This document shows, piece after piece, positions 7,429 to 16,226 of a stretch of 64,000 nt of DNA. Every line of letters begins with the position of its first letter. Within the stretch, counting starts at the first letter, position 1. The notes under the pieces were generated by a model that saw nothing but the letters and a program-made list of their open reading frames with translations, searched no databases and was not told where the DNA came from. A program made the position numbers and the translations under genes. Source of the stretch: Guptibacillus hwajinpoensis (GTDB lineage: Bacteria > Bacillota > Bacilli > Bacillales > Bacillaceae_O); the NCBI GenBank assembly GCA_016841765.1, contig JAENYN010000001.1, positions 62,001 through 126,000 on the forward strand. The letters run 5' to 3'.

Positions 7429-8325
7429 TTAACCCATGATGCCTAAAAGGAGTGTAATGGTCACTATACTCACCAATGTCGTAATTAACGTAATACTCGA
7501 AACAAGGTCAGGCTCGGAATCATATTGTACGGCAAACATCGTCGTCGTTGCTGCCGACGGCATCGCCGCTGAAACGATCAGCACTTTTTCAAGCAGCGGA
7601 TCCATCGGGAAAAATTGGATGATGACATAAGCAATGACAGGCGAAATGAAAAGCCGGGTAACGGTGCCAAACGTTATTTTCGTCCATTGCAAATTTTTTA
7701 ATTGGATCTCAGCCAGCTGCATACCAAGGATGAGCATCACCATCGGGATGGCAGCTTTGGCAACCAGTTCAATCGCTGACATAATGTTGGCAGGCATCCC
7801 AATATCAAAAACGTTCATGAGTAAGGCAATAATTGTCGCATAGGTCGGCGGCATTTGCATCACCGTCTTTAGAGCGAGTTTGACACCTGCTCCGCCCCGG
7901 GCGGCATAGTAAATGCCAAAGAAATTCATGATGATCGCCTGCAGGACGAGAAATGATACCGAATAGTCGAATCCTCTCTGACCATAGGCGAATAAGATGA
8001 TCGGCGAACCAAAATTGCCGGCATTCATAAACGCAGTCGATAAGATCAGCCCGCTTTCCACCGATTCCGAGTAACGCATGATTTTGCTGTAGACAGTAAC
8101 GATTACCAAAATCGCAGCCAGCAAAAGCAGTGCGAAAATGACCATATTCAAATAATCCCTGTTCAGATCTGCTTTATAGAAAGTTGGAAAAACGAGTGCC
8201 GGTGTCAGAATATAAATAGCCACAGTTGAAACAGATCGAATATCGATCCGTTTCCATTTCTGCAGCCCGAATGACGCCGCAAAGATTAACAATACGGGCA
8301 GCACCACTTCTATGAATATGGCCAT
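7429..8325 (-). CDS. AEC-family (auxin efflux carrier-type) permease
   Basis: A 298-residue membrane protein with about ten helices and the family motif SAAMPSAATTTMFAVQYDSE near the C-terminus. Bacterial members move small carboxylates such as malate or malonate. It starts eight bases after the galactonate dehydratase stop, with no good ribosome site, so translational coupling is likely. In this operon it may import or export a sugar acid alongside the TRAP system. Confidence 0.8.
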   Translation of the reverse strand: MAIFIEVVLPVLLIFAASFGLQKWKRIDIRSVSTVAIYILTPALVFPTFYKADLNRDYLNMVIFALLLLAAILVIVTVYSKIMRYSESVESGLILSTAFMNAGNFGSPIILFAYGQRGFDYSVSFLVLQAIIMNFFGIYYAARGGAGVKLALKTVMQMPPTYATIIALLMNVFDIGMPANIMSAIELVAKAAIPMVMLILGMQLAEIQLKNLQWTKITFGTVTRLFISPVIAYVIIQFFPMDPLLEKVLIVSAAMPSAATTTMFAVQYDSEPDLVSSITLITTLVSIVTITLLLGIMG

Positions 8326-8333
8326 CTAAAAGA

Positions 8334-9482
8334 CTACCATTCTGCAACGGTTCCATCTTTGTGCCGCCACACCGGATTCCGCCAGCGGTGTGCGGTTTCG
8401 GACTGCTTACGGACAAATTCTTCATCGATGGAAACACCGAGGCCCGGCCCTTTCAAGTTTTCTACATAACCCTCTTTGTAATCAAACACCGACTTGTCTG
8501 CTAAATAGTCTAATAGATCACTGCCCTGGTTATAATGAATGCCAAGGCTTTGCTCCTGAATGAATACGTTATGAGATGTCGCATCCACCTGCAGGCACGA
8601 TGCAAGCGCAATCGGGCCGAGCGGACAATGCGGCGCCACCGCAACATCATAGGCTTCCGCCATTGCAAAAATCTTTTTGGATTCAGTAATGCCCCCGGCG
8701 TGGGAAAGATCCGGCTGGATAATGTCAACATAGCCGTCTTCAAGCACTTTTTTGAAATCCCAGCGCGAAAACATCCTTTCACCTGTTGCGATTGGAATGT
8801 TCGTTATCCGGGCAATATCCCTTAGTGCTTCGTTATTTTCAGGCAGGACCGGTTCTTCGATGAACATTGGCCGGTAAGGTTCCAGCTCTTTTGCAAGTAT
8901 TTTTGCCATCGGCTTATGTACACGGCCGTGAAAATCGATGCCGATTCCAAAATCGTCCCCAACCGCTTCCCTTACTGCCGCAATGCGGGCAATAGCCTCA
9001 TCCACTTTTTGGTGTGAATCAATATATTGCAGTTCTTCCGTTCCATTCATTTTAACCGCAGTAAAACCGGCTTCTTTTGCATTTCTGGCGGCAAGCCCGA
9101 CATCGGACGGACGATCTCCTCCTATCCACGAATAAACCCTTACAGTATCCCGGCAGGCTCCTCCCATTAATTCATGGACAGGAGCGTTGTAAAACTTCCC
9201 TTTGATATCCCAAAGGGCCTGGTCGATTCCTGCTATTGCACTCATATGGATGGGGCCGCCGCGATAAAAACCGCCACGGTACATGACCTGCCAGTGATCC
9301 TCGATACGAAGCGGATCCTTGCCGATCAAATAATCGCTCAGTTCATCCACTGCCGCTCTCACGGTTTCCGCCCTGCCCTCTATAACCGGTTCACCCCAGC
9401 CGAACAGGCCTTCATCGGTTTCTATTTTCAGAAACAGCCACCGGGGCGGCACAACGAAGGTTTCAAGTTTTGTAATTTTCAT
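8334..9482 (-). CDS. dgoD: D-galactonate dehydratase
   Basis: A 382-residue enolase-superfamily enzyme, identical in length to E. coli DgoD and closely similar throughout: [14 protein letters not shown] at the start, [20 protein letters not shown], the metal ligands in [14 protein letters not shown] and ATGERMFSR, and the catalytic [10 protein letters not shown] region. It converts D-galactonate to 2-keto-3-deoxy-D-galactonate. Start ATG 9482 follows AAGGAGG; the open frame upstream runs into the aldolase gene and is not conserved. The next steps, kinase and aldolase, are encoded just upstream. Confidence 0.93.
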   Translation of the reverse strand: MKITKLETFVVPPRWLFLKIETDEGLFGWGEPVIEGRAETVRAAVDELSDYLIGKDPLRIEDHWQVMYRGGFYRGGPIHMSAIAGIDQALWDIKGKFYNAPVHELMGGACRDTVRVYSWIGGDRPSDVGLAARNAKEAGFTAVKMNGTEELQYIDSHQKVDEAIARIAAVREAVGDDFGIGIDFHGRVHKPMAKILAKELEPYRPMFIEEPVLPENNEALRDIARITNIPIATGERMFSRWDFKKVLEDGYVDIIQPDLSHAGGITESKKIFAMAEAYDVAVAPHCPLGPIALASCLQVDATSHNVFIQEQSLGIHYNQGSDLLDYLADKSVFDYKEGYVENLKGPGLGVSIDEEFVRKQSETAHRWRNPVWRHKDGTVAEW

Positions 9483-9495
9483 CGTTATCCTCCTT

Positions 9496-10143
9496 TTACC
9501 GGGCTCTGCCCCGCTTGATTGCTTCTGCAAATTGCTTTGCGATTTCTGTAAGTTTTCCGTAGTCTTCCTGTTCGATTGCCTTTTTATCGACAAGGGAACC
9601 GCCCGCTCCAAGCGCAACGGCACCGCTGCGGATGAAATGCTCCGCATTATCGGCCGAGACGCCTCCTGTCGGCATCATTGGAATATGGCCGAGCGGTCCC
9701 TGAAGGCTCTTAATGTAATTTTCCCCCAGTGAATCAGCCGGAAAAATTTTCAATAGATCGGCACCGGCCGCATAGGCATTCACGATTTCAGTCGGAGTCA
9801 TCACACCCGGAATTGAAATCCTGCCATACTGATTGGTCACACGAATCGTTTCCTCATCGAAGCTGGGAGAAAAGACAAAGTCCGAGCCTGCGTCAATGGC
9901 CGTTTTCGCTGTGATGGCATCAAGAACAGTACCGGCACCGACAAGCACCCTGTTCCCGTATTCTTTTTTAATGCTGCAGATCATGTCAAAAGCACCCGGT
10001 GTATCAGCTGTTATTTCAAGAGCACCGACACCGCCGGCAACCAGTGCTTCGGCAATCCCATTGATCTGGCTCGCTTTCGGCCTGCGAATGACCGCCACAA
10101 GGCCTGATTCTTTAATTTTTTCAAGGTTTGCCCACTTATTCAT
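9496..10143 (-). CDS. KDPG/KDPGal aldolase (Eda/DgoA family)
   Basis: A 215-residue class I aldolase. The Schiff-base lysine is in DLLKIFPAD (Lys132) and the general-base Glu in [11 protein letters not shown] (Glu43). It cleaves 2-keto-3-deoxy-6-phosphogluconate or the galacto epimer to pyruvate and glyceraldehyde-3-phosphate. The ATG at 10143 lies eight bases after GGAGG; a TTG directly before it is a less likely start. It sits between the kinase and the dehydratase that supply its substrate. Confidence 0.9.
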   Translation of the reverse strand: MNKWANLEKIKESGLVAVIRRPKASQINGIAEALVAGGVGALEITADTPGAFDMICSIKKEYGNRVLVGAGTVLDAITAKTAIDAGSDFVFSPSFDEETIRVTNQYGRISIPGVMTPTEIVNAYAAGADLLKIFPADSLGENYIKSLQGPLGHIPMMPTGGVSADNAEHFIRSGAVALGAGGSLVDKKAIEQEDYGKLTEIAKQFAEAIKRGRAR

Positions 10144-10168
10144 CAATCGTACCTCCTTGCGGTGCTAG

Positions 10169-11134
10169 TTATCTGATGACATCTCTTTCATTTCCATCCT
10201 GGTTCATGTATGCTTCCACTTCAGCTTCACGGGGCAAGCCTTCAACATCGCCGGGCACGCCCACAACGATTGCCCCGATTGCATTGGCGCGTTTAACGGC
10301 CCTGTCAATCGGTTCATTCCTGAGAATTCCGCTTATAATGCCTGCCGCAAACCCGTCCCCTGCTCCGACAGGATCGACGACTTGCTTAACGGGATAACCG
10401 GACACATAACCAGATTCCTGCGGCGTTTTATAAAAAGCACCCTTTTTACCGAGCTTGATGACAATCGTTTTTTCTGCACCGCCAGCAAGGATATCGGCAA
10501 TGTCTTCAGGTGTTTCTTTCCCTGTCATGAATTGTCCTTCATCAAGTCCCGGAAGAATCACATCCGCCTTCCCGGCAATTTCCAAAAATGTTTGCTTCGC
10601 TTTATCAGCATCCCAGAGCTTCAAACGGAGATTCGGATCAAATACAACCTTCACATCATGTTTGTTTGCAAGTTCGATCGCCTTAAAAACCGCATCTCTG
10701 CAAGAATCGCTGAGAGCCGGTGTGATGCCGGTCAAATGCAGGATTTTTGCATTTACGATATATTCTTCATCCAAATCGCCGGGTCCAAGTAAACTGGCAG
10801 CGGAATTTTTTCTGTAATAATAAACATTAATATTTTCCGGAGAGCGCTTTTCTTTAAAGAATACGCCTGTCGGAGCCTCGTCTGTAAAAAGGCAGGAAGA
10901 TGTATCGACACCTTCCCCGCGGATAAAATGCAACAGATACCTTCCGAAAGGATCGTTTCCAAGTTTGCTGAACCAGCCGACGCTGTGACCGAGGCGCTGG
11001 AGGCCGATCGCAACATTCGATTCGGCCCCGCCAAGCTGCTTATTGAAGCCCGGCACATATTCAAGCGGCAGCATCTGATCAGGCGTAAACAGCACCATTG
11101 TTTCTCCGAACGTTACAACATCTAATCCTTTCAT
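10169..11134 (-). CDS. kdgK: 2-keto-3-deoxygluconate/galactonate kinase (PfkB family)
   Basis: A 321-residue ribokinase-family sugar kinase. It has the N-terminal GGAESNVAIGLQRLG motif and the C-terminal PfkB signature DPVGAGDGFAAGI with the catalytic Asp. The Tyr-rich segment NVYYYRKNSAAS is typical of KDG kinases. It phosphorylates 2-keto-3-deoxy hexonates at C6 for the adjacent aldolase. I prefer ATG 11134, seven bases after AGGTG, to the TTG two codons earlier. Confidence 0.88.
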   Translation of the reverse strand: MKGLDVVTFGETMVLFTPDQMLPLEYVPGFNKQLGGAESNVAIGLQRLGHSVGWFSKLGNDPFGRYLLHFIRGEGVDTSSCLFTDEAPTGVFFKEKRSPENINVYYYRKNSAASLLGPGDLDEEYIVNAKILHLTGITPALSDSCRDAVFKAIELANKHDVKVVFDPNLRLKLWDADKAKQTFLEIAGKADVILPGLDEGQFMTGKETPEDIADILAGGAEKTIVIKLGKKGAFYKTPQESGYVSGYPVKQVVDPVGAGDGFAAGIISGILRNEPIDRAVKRANAIGAIVVGVPGDVEGLPREAEVEAYMNQDGNERDVIR

Positions 11135-11160
11135 TTCCAAACACCTGCTTTACTGGTTAT

Positions 11161-12441
11161 CTATTGGCCAAAGCTCAATAGGAACATGGAGATCTGCGGG
11201 ATAAAGGTAATCAAAAGCAAAGTGAAAAGCATCGCCAAAAAGTATGGCGTTATCGATTTTGCCAGTGTTTCAATCGATAATCCCGATATTCCCGATGCGA
11301 CGAACAGGTTTACACCAAGCGGAGGCGTTATGAATCCAATCGCAAGGTTGACGACCATGATAATGCCAAAGTGAATCGGATCGTAACCCAGCTGGACGCC
11401 GATCGGCAGCAGGATTGGTGTCAGGATAATGATCGCTGCAAGAGTGTCCATGAACATACCTACGAAAAGGAGCAGCAACGTTATCAGCAAAATAATAACA
11501 ATGGAGTTATCAGAGACGGACATCATCGCAGTCGCTACTTTATTCGGGATTTGCTCAATCGTCAGGAAGCGGCCGAATGCGGTGGCTGTACCAACAATGA
11601 TAAGCACTGTGGCCGTCGTCAAAGCCGAGTCAGCAAACACTTTTGGAAGATCGCGGACCGTGAGTTCTCTGTAAAGGAGCATGCTGGCAAAAAGCCCGTA
11701 TACAACAGCAATAACAGCGGCTTCTGTCGGTGTGAAAAAGCCTCCGTAAATACCACCAAGAATGATGACCGGAATCAAGAGCGCCCATTTGGCAGCCCAA
11801 AACGACTGGCCGATTTTTTTAAGGGACGTCGGCTCATCCAGTCCTTTGAAACCTTTTTTCTTCGAATAAACGTAAGCCCAGATCATCATCGCAAGACCGA
11901 CAAGGATACCAGGGATGATACCGGCAATGAACATATCACCGATTGACGTACTGCCGACTACACCATAGATGACCATCGGGATACTCGGCGGAATGATTAC
12001 TCCGATTGACCCGGCTGCCGCAACGGTGACTGTCGCGAACTTTTTGTCATACCCGTTTCGTACCATCGCAGGAATCATAATTCCTCCGATAGCAGCAACC
12101 GTAGCCGGACCCGAGCCGGAAATGGCTGCGAAAAACATACATGTAATAATGGTGGCGATTGCAAAACCGCCTGTTTTATTACCGACAAGAGAGTTTGCAA
12201 AATTAAAGAGACGTTCTGATATTCCGCCTTTTCCCATAATTTCCCCAGCAAGGATGAAGAACGGCACCGCCATGAGCGGAAATGAATCGACTGATGTAAC
12301 CAGTTCCTTCATTAGAAATTCGATCGGCAAAGAGCCCGAATAAAAAATTGTTACAAGAGTGGCCAGTCCAAGTGATATTCCAATTGGAACGCTTAACAAC
12401 AAAAACAGGGCAAAGCTGCCAAACAACACTCCAGCAGTCAT
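11161..12441 (-). CDS. TRAP transporter large permease (DctM family)
   Basis: A 426-residue, about 12-helix DctM protein, the ion-coupled translocating subunit of a tripartite ATP-independent periplasmic-type transporter. Typical motifs include the N-terminal PLMAVPFFILAGEIM and the GSGPATVAAIGGIMIP segment. It lies directly after the small permease and substrate-binding protein of the same system. Likely cargo is an aldonic acid, from operon context. Confidence 0.93.
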   Translation of the reverse strand: MTAGVLFGSFALFLLLSVPIGISLGLATLVTIFYSGSLPIEFLMKELVTSVDSFPLMAVPFFILAGEIMGKGGISERLFNFANSLVGNKTGGFAIATIITCMFFAAISGSGPATVAAIGGIMIPAMVRNGYDKKFATVTVAAAGSIGVIIPPSIPMVIYGVVGSTSIGDMFIAGIIPGILVGLAMMIWAYVYSKKKGFKGLDEPTSLKKIGQSFWAAKWALLIPVIILGGIYGGFFTPTEAAVIAVVYGLFASMLLYRELTVRDLPKVFADSALTTATVLIIVGTATAFGRFLTIEQIPNKVATAMMSVSDNSIVIILLITLLLLFVGMFMDTLAAIIILTPILLPIGVQLGYDPIHFGIIMVVNLAIGFITPPLGVNLFVASGISGLSIETLAKSITPYFLAMLFTLLLITFIPQISMFLLSFGQ

Positions 12442-12459
12442 GATGTAAACCCTCCTCCA

Positions 12460-12990
12460 TTATTCATTTGGATTTTCCTTTATTCGTTCAGCTTCTGTTT
12501 CTATATGAGCACGGTCCGGGTTGCGGAGACCTTCAATCAAGACAATAAGATTCTGGATCAGCCGGATAACCGTAAGCCCCATTCCAATCGGAGTCGCCAT
12601 ATACACTAGACCCATCGGAATATGGAGGGCTGGAGATTGCTGTCCGAATGCCAATAATTTTGTTGCAATTTGATATCCATAATTGATGACAAAAAGCGCG
12701 AAAATTAAGAACAGGACGTTTGCAAATATTGTAAGGATAATCCGGCCCCGTTCTTTTAATAAGACCAACATAACATCAACCTTGATATGCCGTTGTTTTT
12801 TCACACCATAGCTGATACCTATATAAACGAGCCAGATAAAGGCATATCTTGCAAGCTCTTCAGACCATGACAGCGAGTTATCCATCAATCGCATGATAAC
12901 TTGCAAGAAGATGACAGAAACCATAACGGCCGTGAACAGAACGAGCAAAACCTCTTCAAAATATCGATCAAGCCATCTAATCGTTTTCAT
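12460..12990 (-). CDS. TRAP transporter small permease (DctQ family)
   Basis: A 176-residue, four-helix DctQ protein with the family motif SWSEELARYAFIWLVYIG. It forms the membrane complex with the DctM protein that follows 18 bp later. Start ATG follows GGAGA. Upstream lies a hairpin that may reduce its expression relative to the binding protein. Confidence 0.92.
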   Translation of the reverse strand: MKTIRWLDRYFEEVLLVLFTAVMVSVIFLQVIMRLMDNSLSWSEELARYAFIWLVYIGISYGVKKQRHIKVDVMLVLLKERGRIILTIFANVLFLIFALFVINYGYQIATKLLAFGQQSPALHIPMGLVYMATPIGMGLTVIRLIQNLIVLIEGLRNPDRAHIETEAERIKENPNE

Positions 12991-13017
12991 GACAGTCTCC
13001 TCTTCACATATTTAAAT

Positions 13018-13063
13018 GAGAAAAGACTTTGAAGAATGGTACCCGCCTCCAAAGCCTTTTCTT
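13018..13063 (-). terminator. Intercistronic hairpin between dctP and dctQ
   Basis: AGAAAAGACTTTG pairs imperfectly with CAAAGCCTTTTCT around a GC-containing loop. Placed just after the binding-protein gene, it probably works as an attenuator or 3'-protecting hairpin that lets the binding protein be made in excess of the permeases. Confidence 0.5.
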
Positions 13064-13082
13064 CTTTTTAGTTTTCTAACTA

Positions 13083-14138
13083 TTATTTAGACGCTTCTTC
13101 AACCGCATCGTACACTTCCTGTACGACATCTTTACCGATTTTTTCTGCATATTTATCAATGACCGGCTGTACCAGTTCTTTCATTTCATCATGGCCTTCT
13201 GGAGAGATTTCAGTATATGTCATGCCTTCTGCCTGAAGATCTTCAAGATACTTGTCGTTCGCTTCACGGTTCAGTTTACGCTCATACTGTCCAGCTTCAA
13301 CTGCTGCTTCTTTTACGATTGTTTGCTGTTCTTCAGTCAATCCATCATAGAACGATTTGCTCATCAAGAATACGAATGGGCTGTAGATATGCTGAGTGTT
13401 TGAAACATGGTCCTGTATTTCATAGTACTTTTGCAGGTAAATTGTTGCATACGGGTTTTCCTGACCGTCTACAGTGCCTTGCTGCATTGCAGTGAATAGT
13501 TCAGTAAATGCCATTGGTGTTGGGTTCGCTCCAAGTGCACGAAATGCTTCAAGGTGAAGGTCGTTTTCCATTGTACGAAGCTTCAAACCTTTGAAATCTT
13601 CTGCAGATGCAATTGCATGCTCACTGTTTGTTACGTTGCGGAATCCATTTTCCCAGTATGCAAGACCCATAAGATCCTGGTCTTCAAGCTTCTTAAGGAA
13701 TTTCTGGCCAACTTCACCGTCAAGGACTTTATCAGCCACTTCTTCGTTCGGGAATAAGAACGGGAAGTCAAATACGCTGAACTCAGGAACAAAGTTTGCA
13801 AGCGGTGCAGTGGAAGGAATTGTTACTTCCTGAGAACCAAGCTGCAATGCTTCTGTCATCGTACGGTCATCGCCAAGCTGTCCACTGTGATATGTTTCAA
13901 CAGTGATTGCACCATCTGTTTTTTCTTCAACGATTTCTTTAAACTTCACTAGACCTTTATATTGCGGATGTTGATCGTTAAGACCGATTCCGGCACGAAT
14001 TGTTTTTGATTCTTCGCTTCCGCTGTCGCCGCCTGAATCGCCGTTTCCTGAAGAAGAACTTTCTTCAGACCCTCCTCCACATGCTGCAAGAGCAGCAATC
14101 ATCATTACAGCTACTAATAATGATAATAACTTTTTCAT
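13083..14138 (-). CDS. TRAP transporter solute-binding lipoprotein (DctP family)
   Basis: A 351-residue lipoprotein: signal peptide with lipobox LAAC near residue 20, a Gly/Ser/Glu-rich tether to about residue 45, then a DctP fold. The family arginine is in GLKLRTMEND and the FTAMQQGTVDGQENP segment contributes to ligand binding. It delivers substrate to the DctQM permease encoded downstream. Start ATG follows AAAGGGGG. Confidence 0.94.
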   Translation of the reverse strand: MKKLLSLLVAVMMIAALAACGGGSEESSSSGNGDSGGDSGSEESKTIRAGIGLNDQHPQYKGLVKFKEIVEEKTDGAITVETYHSGQLGDDRTMTEALQLGSQEVTIPSTAPLANFVPEFSVFDFPFLFPNEEVADKVLDGEVGQKFLKKLEDQDLMGLAYWENGFRNVTNSEHAIASAEDFKGLKLRTMENDLHLEAFRALGANPTPMAFTELFTAMQQGTVDGQENPYATIYLQKYYEIQDHVSNTQHIYSPFVFLMSKSFYDGLTEEQQTIVKEAAVEAGQYERKLNREANDKYLEDLQAEGMTYTEISPEGHDEMKELVQPVIDKYAEKIGKDVVQEVYDAVEEASK

Positions 14139-14173
14139 TCTTTATATCCCCCTTTTATTTTAACTAGCTTTTG

Positions 14174-15070
14174 CTAGCTTTTAACTATTTCATGCCCGCC
14201 AAACTCATTTCGCAAAGCAGCTACCACCTTGCCGGTGAATGTATCATCTTCTTGAGAGCGGTAACGCATCATGAGTGAAAGCGCAATTACAGGTGCGGCT
14301 GTTTCCAGATCCAGAGCTGTTTCAACTGTCCACTTGCCTTCGCCGGAAGAATTCATGACTCCCTTAATTCCGGAAAGCTTCGGATCTTTTGAGAAAGCAT
14401 TTTCAGTCAATTCCATTAACCAGGAACGGATGACCGATCCGTTGTTCCAGACTTTCGCCACCCCTTCATAATCGTAATCGAATTGGCTTTTTTCGAGGAT
14501 ATCAAATCCTTCAGCAATGGCTTGCATCATGCCGTATTCAATTCCGTTATGTACCATTTTAAGAAAATGGCCGCTTCCCAACGGGCCTGAATAGAAGTAA
14601 CCGTTTTCAACCGTGGCGTCTTTAAACAACGGCTCAATGGTTTCGAACGTGCCAGCATCTCCGCCAACCATGGTGCATGCGCCATGCCGTGCTCCATCAG
14701 TTCCGCCGCTTGTCCCGCAGTCAAAAAAGTGGATTCCTCTTTCCTCCAGCTTCTGACCCCTTCGAAGCGAGTCTTTGTAATTGGAGTTCCCGCCGTCAAT
14801 GACTATATCGCCGGCCTCCAAATGCTCTCCTAATTGAGAAAGCACATTTTCTGTAACTTCTCCAGCTGGAACCATCAGCCAGATAATACGAGGTGTTTCT
14901 AGTTGCTGCACGACTTCTTCAATGGAGAACGCTTTCAAAGCACCTTCAGCAGAAATTTTTCTGACCTGGTCCTCATTGACGTCATTCGCGACAACTGTAT
15001 GCCCGTGGCCCAACAGGTTCAACGCAAGATTGTAGCCCATTTTTCCAAGGCCGATCATCGCAACCTTCAT
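14174..15070 (-). CDS. gntZ: 6-phosphogluconate dehydrogenase, decarboxylating (GntZ/short NAD type)
   Basis: A 298-residue dehydrogenase of the short, often NAD-preferring 6PGDH class. The nucleotide motif is GLGKMGYNLA; substrate motifs are GGNSNYKDS, DCGTSGGTDGAR and the catalytic KMVHNGIEYG. It oxidises and decarboxylates 6-phosphogluconate to ribulose-5-phosphate. I chose ATG 15070 because GLGKMG must be close to the N-terminus and AAAGGGG precedes it. It is the promoter-proximal gene of the sugar-acid operon and complements the gluconokinase of the divergent unit. Confidence 0.92.
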   Translation of the reverse strand: MKVAMIGLGKMGYNLALNLLGHGHTVVANDVNEDQVRKISAEGALKAFSIEEVVQQLETPRIIWLMVPAGEVTENVLSQLGEHLEAGDIVIDGGNSNYKDSLRRGQKLEERGIHFFDCGTSGGTDGARHGACTMVGGDAGTFETIEPLFKDATVENGYFYSGPLGSGHFLKMVHNGIEYGMMQAIAEGFDILEKSQFDYDYEGVAKVWNNGSVIRSWLMELTENAFSKDPKLSGIKGVMNSSGEGKWTVETALDLETAAPVIALSLMMRYRSQEDDTFTGKVVAALRNEFGGHEIVKS

Positions 15071-15127
15071 CTTTGTAACCCCTTTCAACTCTGTCCGACA
15101 AGTGAAAAAAATTTTCTTACAAGGCTC

Positions 15128-15155
15128 ATTATACATTAATTTCTTTTCTTTGCAA
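15128..15155 (-). promoter_or_regulatory. Promoter of the sugar-acid operon
   Basis: On the minus strand TTGCAA (15150-15155) and TATAAT (15128-15133) are 16 bp apart, with a start near 15121. The -35 overlaps the cre box at 15151-15164, so CcpA binding would block the polymerase. Confidence 0.65.
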
Positions 15156-15164
15156 GCGTTGCCA
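15151..15164 (+). promoter_or_regulatory. CcpA-binding cre box
   Basis: TGCAAGCGTTGCCA fits the cre consensus TGNAANCGNTNNCA at every defined position. It overlaps the -35 of the gntZ-led operon, implying carbon catabolite repression. Confidence 0.8.
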
Positions 15165-15304
15165 TGAAAGTTATTTTTTTCTTCAAAATTAGGATATAAT
15201 AGCTGTAAAACCTTATATTTAAAGGTAAAATGGTAATAGGGTTGTGAAATGAATAGTTAAAAAAGGATGAAGTTTAATTTTATCGAAAAAATTTTTTTCA
15301 TAGA

Positions 15305-15318
15305 AGAAATCGCTTTCA
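15305..15318 (+). promoter_or_regulatory. Second cre-like box upstream of the RpiR regulator
   Basis: AGAAATCGCTTTCA matches TGNAANCGNTNNCA at all but the first position. It lies 34 bp before the regulator start, so CcpA could also damp the regulator-gluconokinase unit. Confidence 0.55.
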
Positions 15319-15351
15319 TCACTTAACGATAGAAATAAGGAGGTCAAATTC

Positions 15352-16209
15352 ATGCCATCCACTAACCATACCCTGAATCGGATCCAGTCGTCCTACCCAC
15401 AGTTCAGTGAAAAAGAAAAACTGGTTGCCGATTACATTGTAAATAATCCAGATAAAATCATTCACAGTTCCATCAGCCAGGTGGCAGATGATCTTGGTGT
15501 CTCGGATGCCACCGTGTTCCGCTTTTGCCGGACAGTCGGTTACAAAGGATATCAGGCCCTTAAGATAGCACTGGCATCCGAAATTCGGGTGAGTTCCCCG
15601 ATGACAGATATCCATGAAAAAATCAGCGTGGAAGATGATGAGAAAACAATTGCGGTGAAAGTTTTCCAATCCAATATCCGCACGCTTGACGACACGATGC
15701 AAATCATTGACGGCAAGCAGCTAAAAAAAGCAATCGATGCCATTGTGAATGCCAAAAAAATAGAACTGTACGGCAACGGCGGCTCTGGGATTGTTGCCAT
15801 GGACGGTCATCACAAACTGCTGCGGATCGGCATCCCCTCTGTCGCTTATACAGACAGCCATCTGCAAATCATGAGTGCTTCACAGCTTTCACCGGAAGAT
15901 GTTGTCATCCTGATATCCCATTCAGGAGCAAGCAAAGATATTCTGGAAGTACTTGAAGTAATCAAGAAAAACGGGGCTACCTCAATCGGGATTACCAATT
16001 TCGCCAGATCCCCGCTGAGTAAAAGCGTTGATATTCCACTTTTCACCGTATCTCAAGAAACGGAGTACCGGCCCGAGGCTTCCGCCTCACGCCTCGCCCA
16101 GCTCAGTATTCTTGATGCCCTTTTTGTTAATGTAAGCGTGATATTGAATGACAAAATGAAAGCACCGCTCCAAAAAATGCGGAATGCAATTTCATTAAAA
16201 CGAGTATAA
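15352..16209 (+). CDS. RpiR/MurR-family regulator of the sugar-acid locus
   Basis: A 285-residue protein with an N-terminal RpiR helix-turn-helix (residues about 1-75, SQVADDLGVSDATVFRFCRTVGYKGYQALK) and a C-terminal SIS domain (about 125-260, YGNGGSGIVAMDG, ISHSGASKD) that senses a sugar phosphate. Start ATG follows AAGGAGG. It is divergent from the long operon and transcribed with gluconokinase, so 6-phosphogluconate or KDPG is a likely effector. Confidence 0.9.
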   Translation: MPSTNHTLNRIQSSYPQFSEKEKLVADYIVNNPDKIIHSSISQVADDLGVSDATVFRFCRTVGYKGYQALKIALASEIRVSSPMTDIHEKISVEDDEKTIAVKVFQSNIRTLDDTMQIIDGKQLKKAIDAIVNAKKIELYGNGGSGIVAMDGHHKLLRIGIPSVAYTDSHLQIMSASQLSPEDVVILISHSGASKDILEVLEVIKKNGATSIGITNFARSPLSKSVDIPLFTVSQETEYRPEASASRLAQLSILDALFVNVSVILNDKMKAPLQKMRNAISLKRV

Positions 16210-16226
16210 GAGAAAGGTGAGTCCAC

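Noticed and set aside
11371-11946. 191-codon plus-strand frame over the TRAP large permease
   Set aside because: Antisense shadow; no start signals.
15195-15200. TATAAT as a promoter for the RpiR gene
   Set aside because: No acceptable -35 at 16-18 bp, and about 150 bp upstream of the gene; left unannotated.
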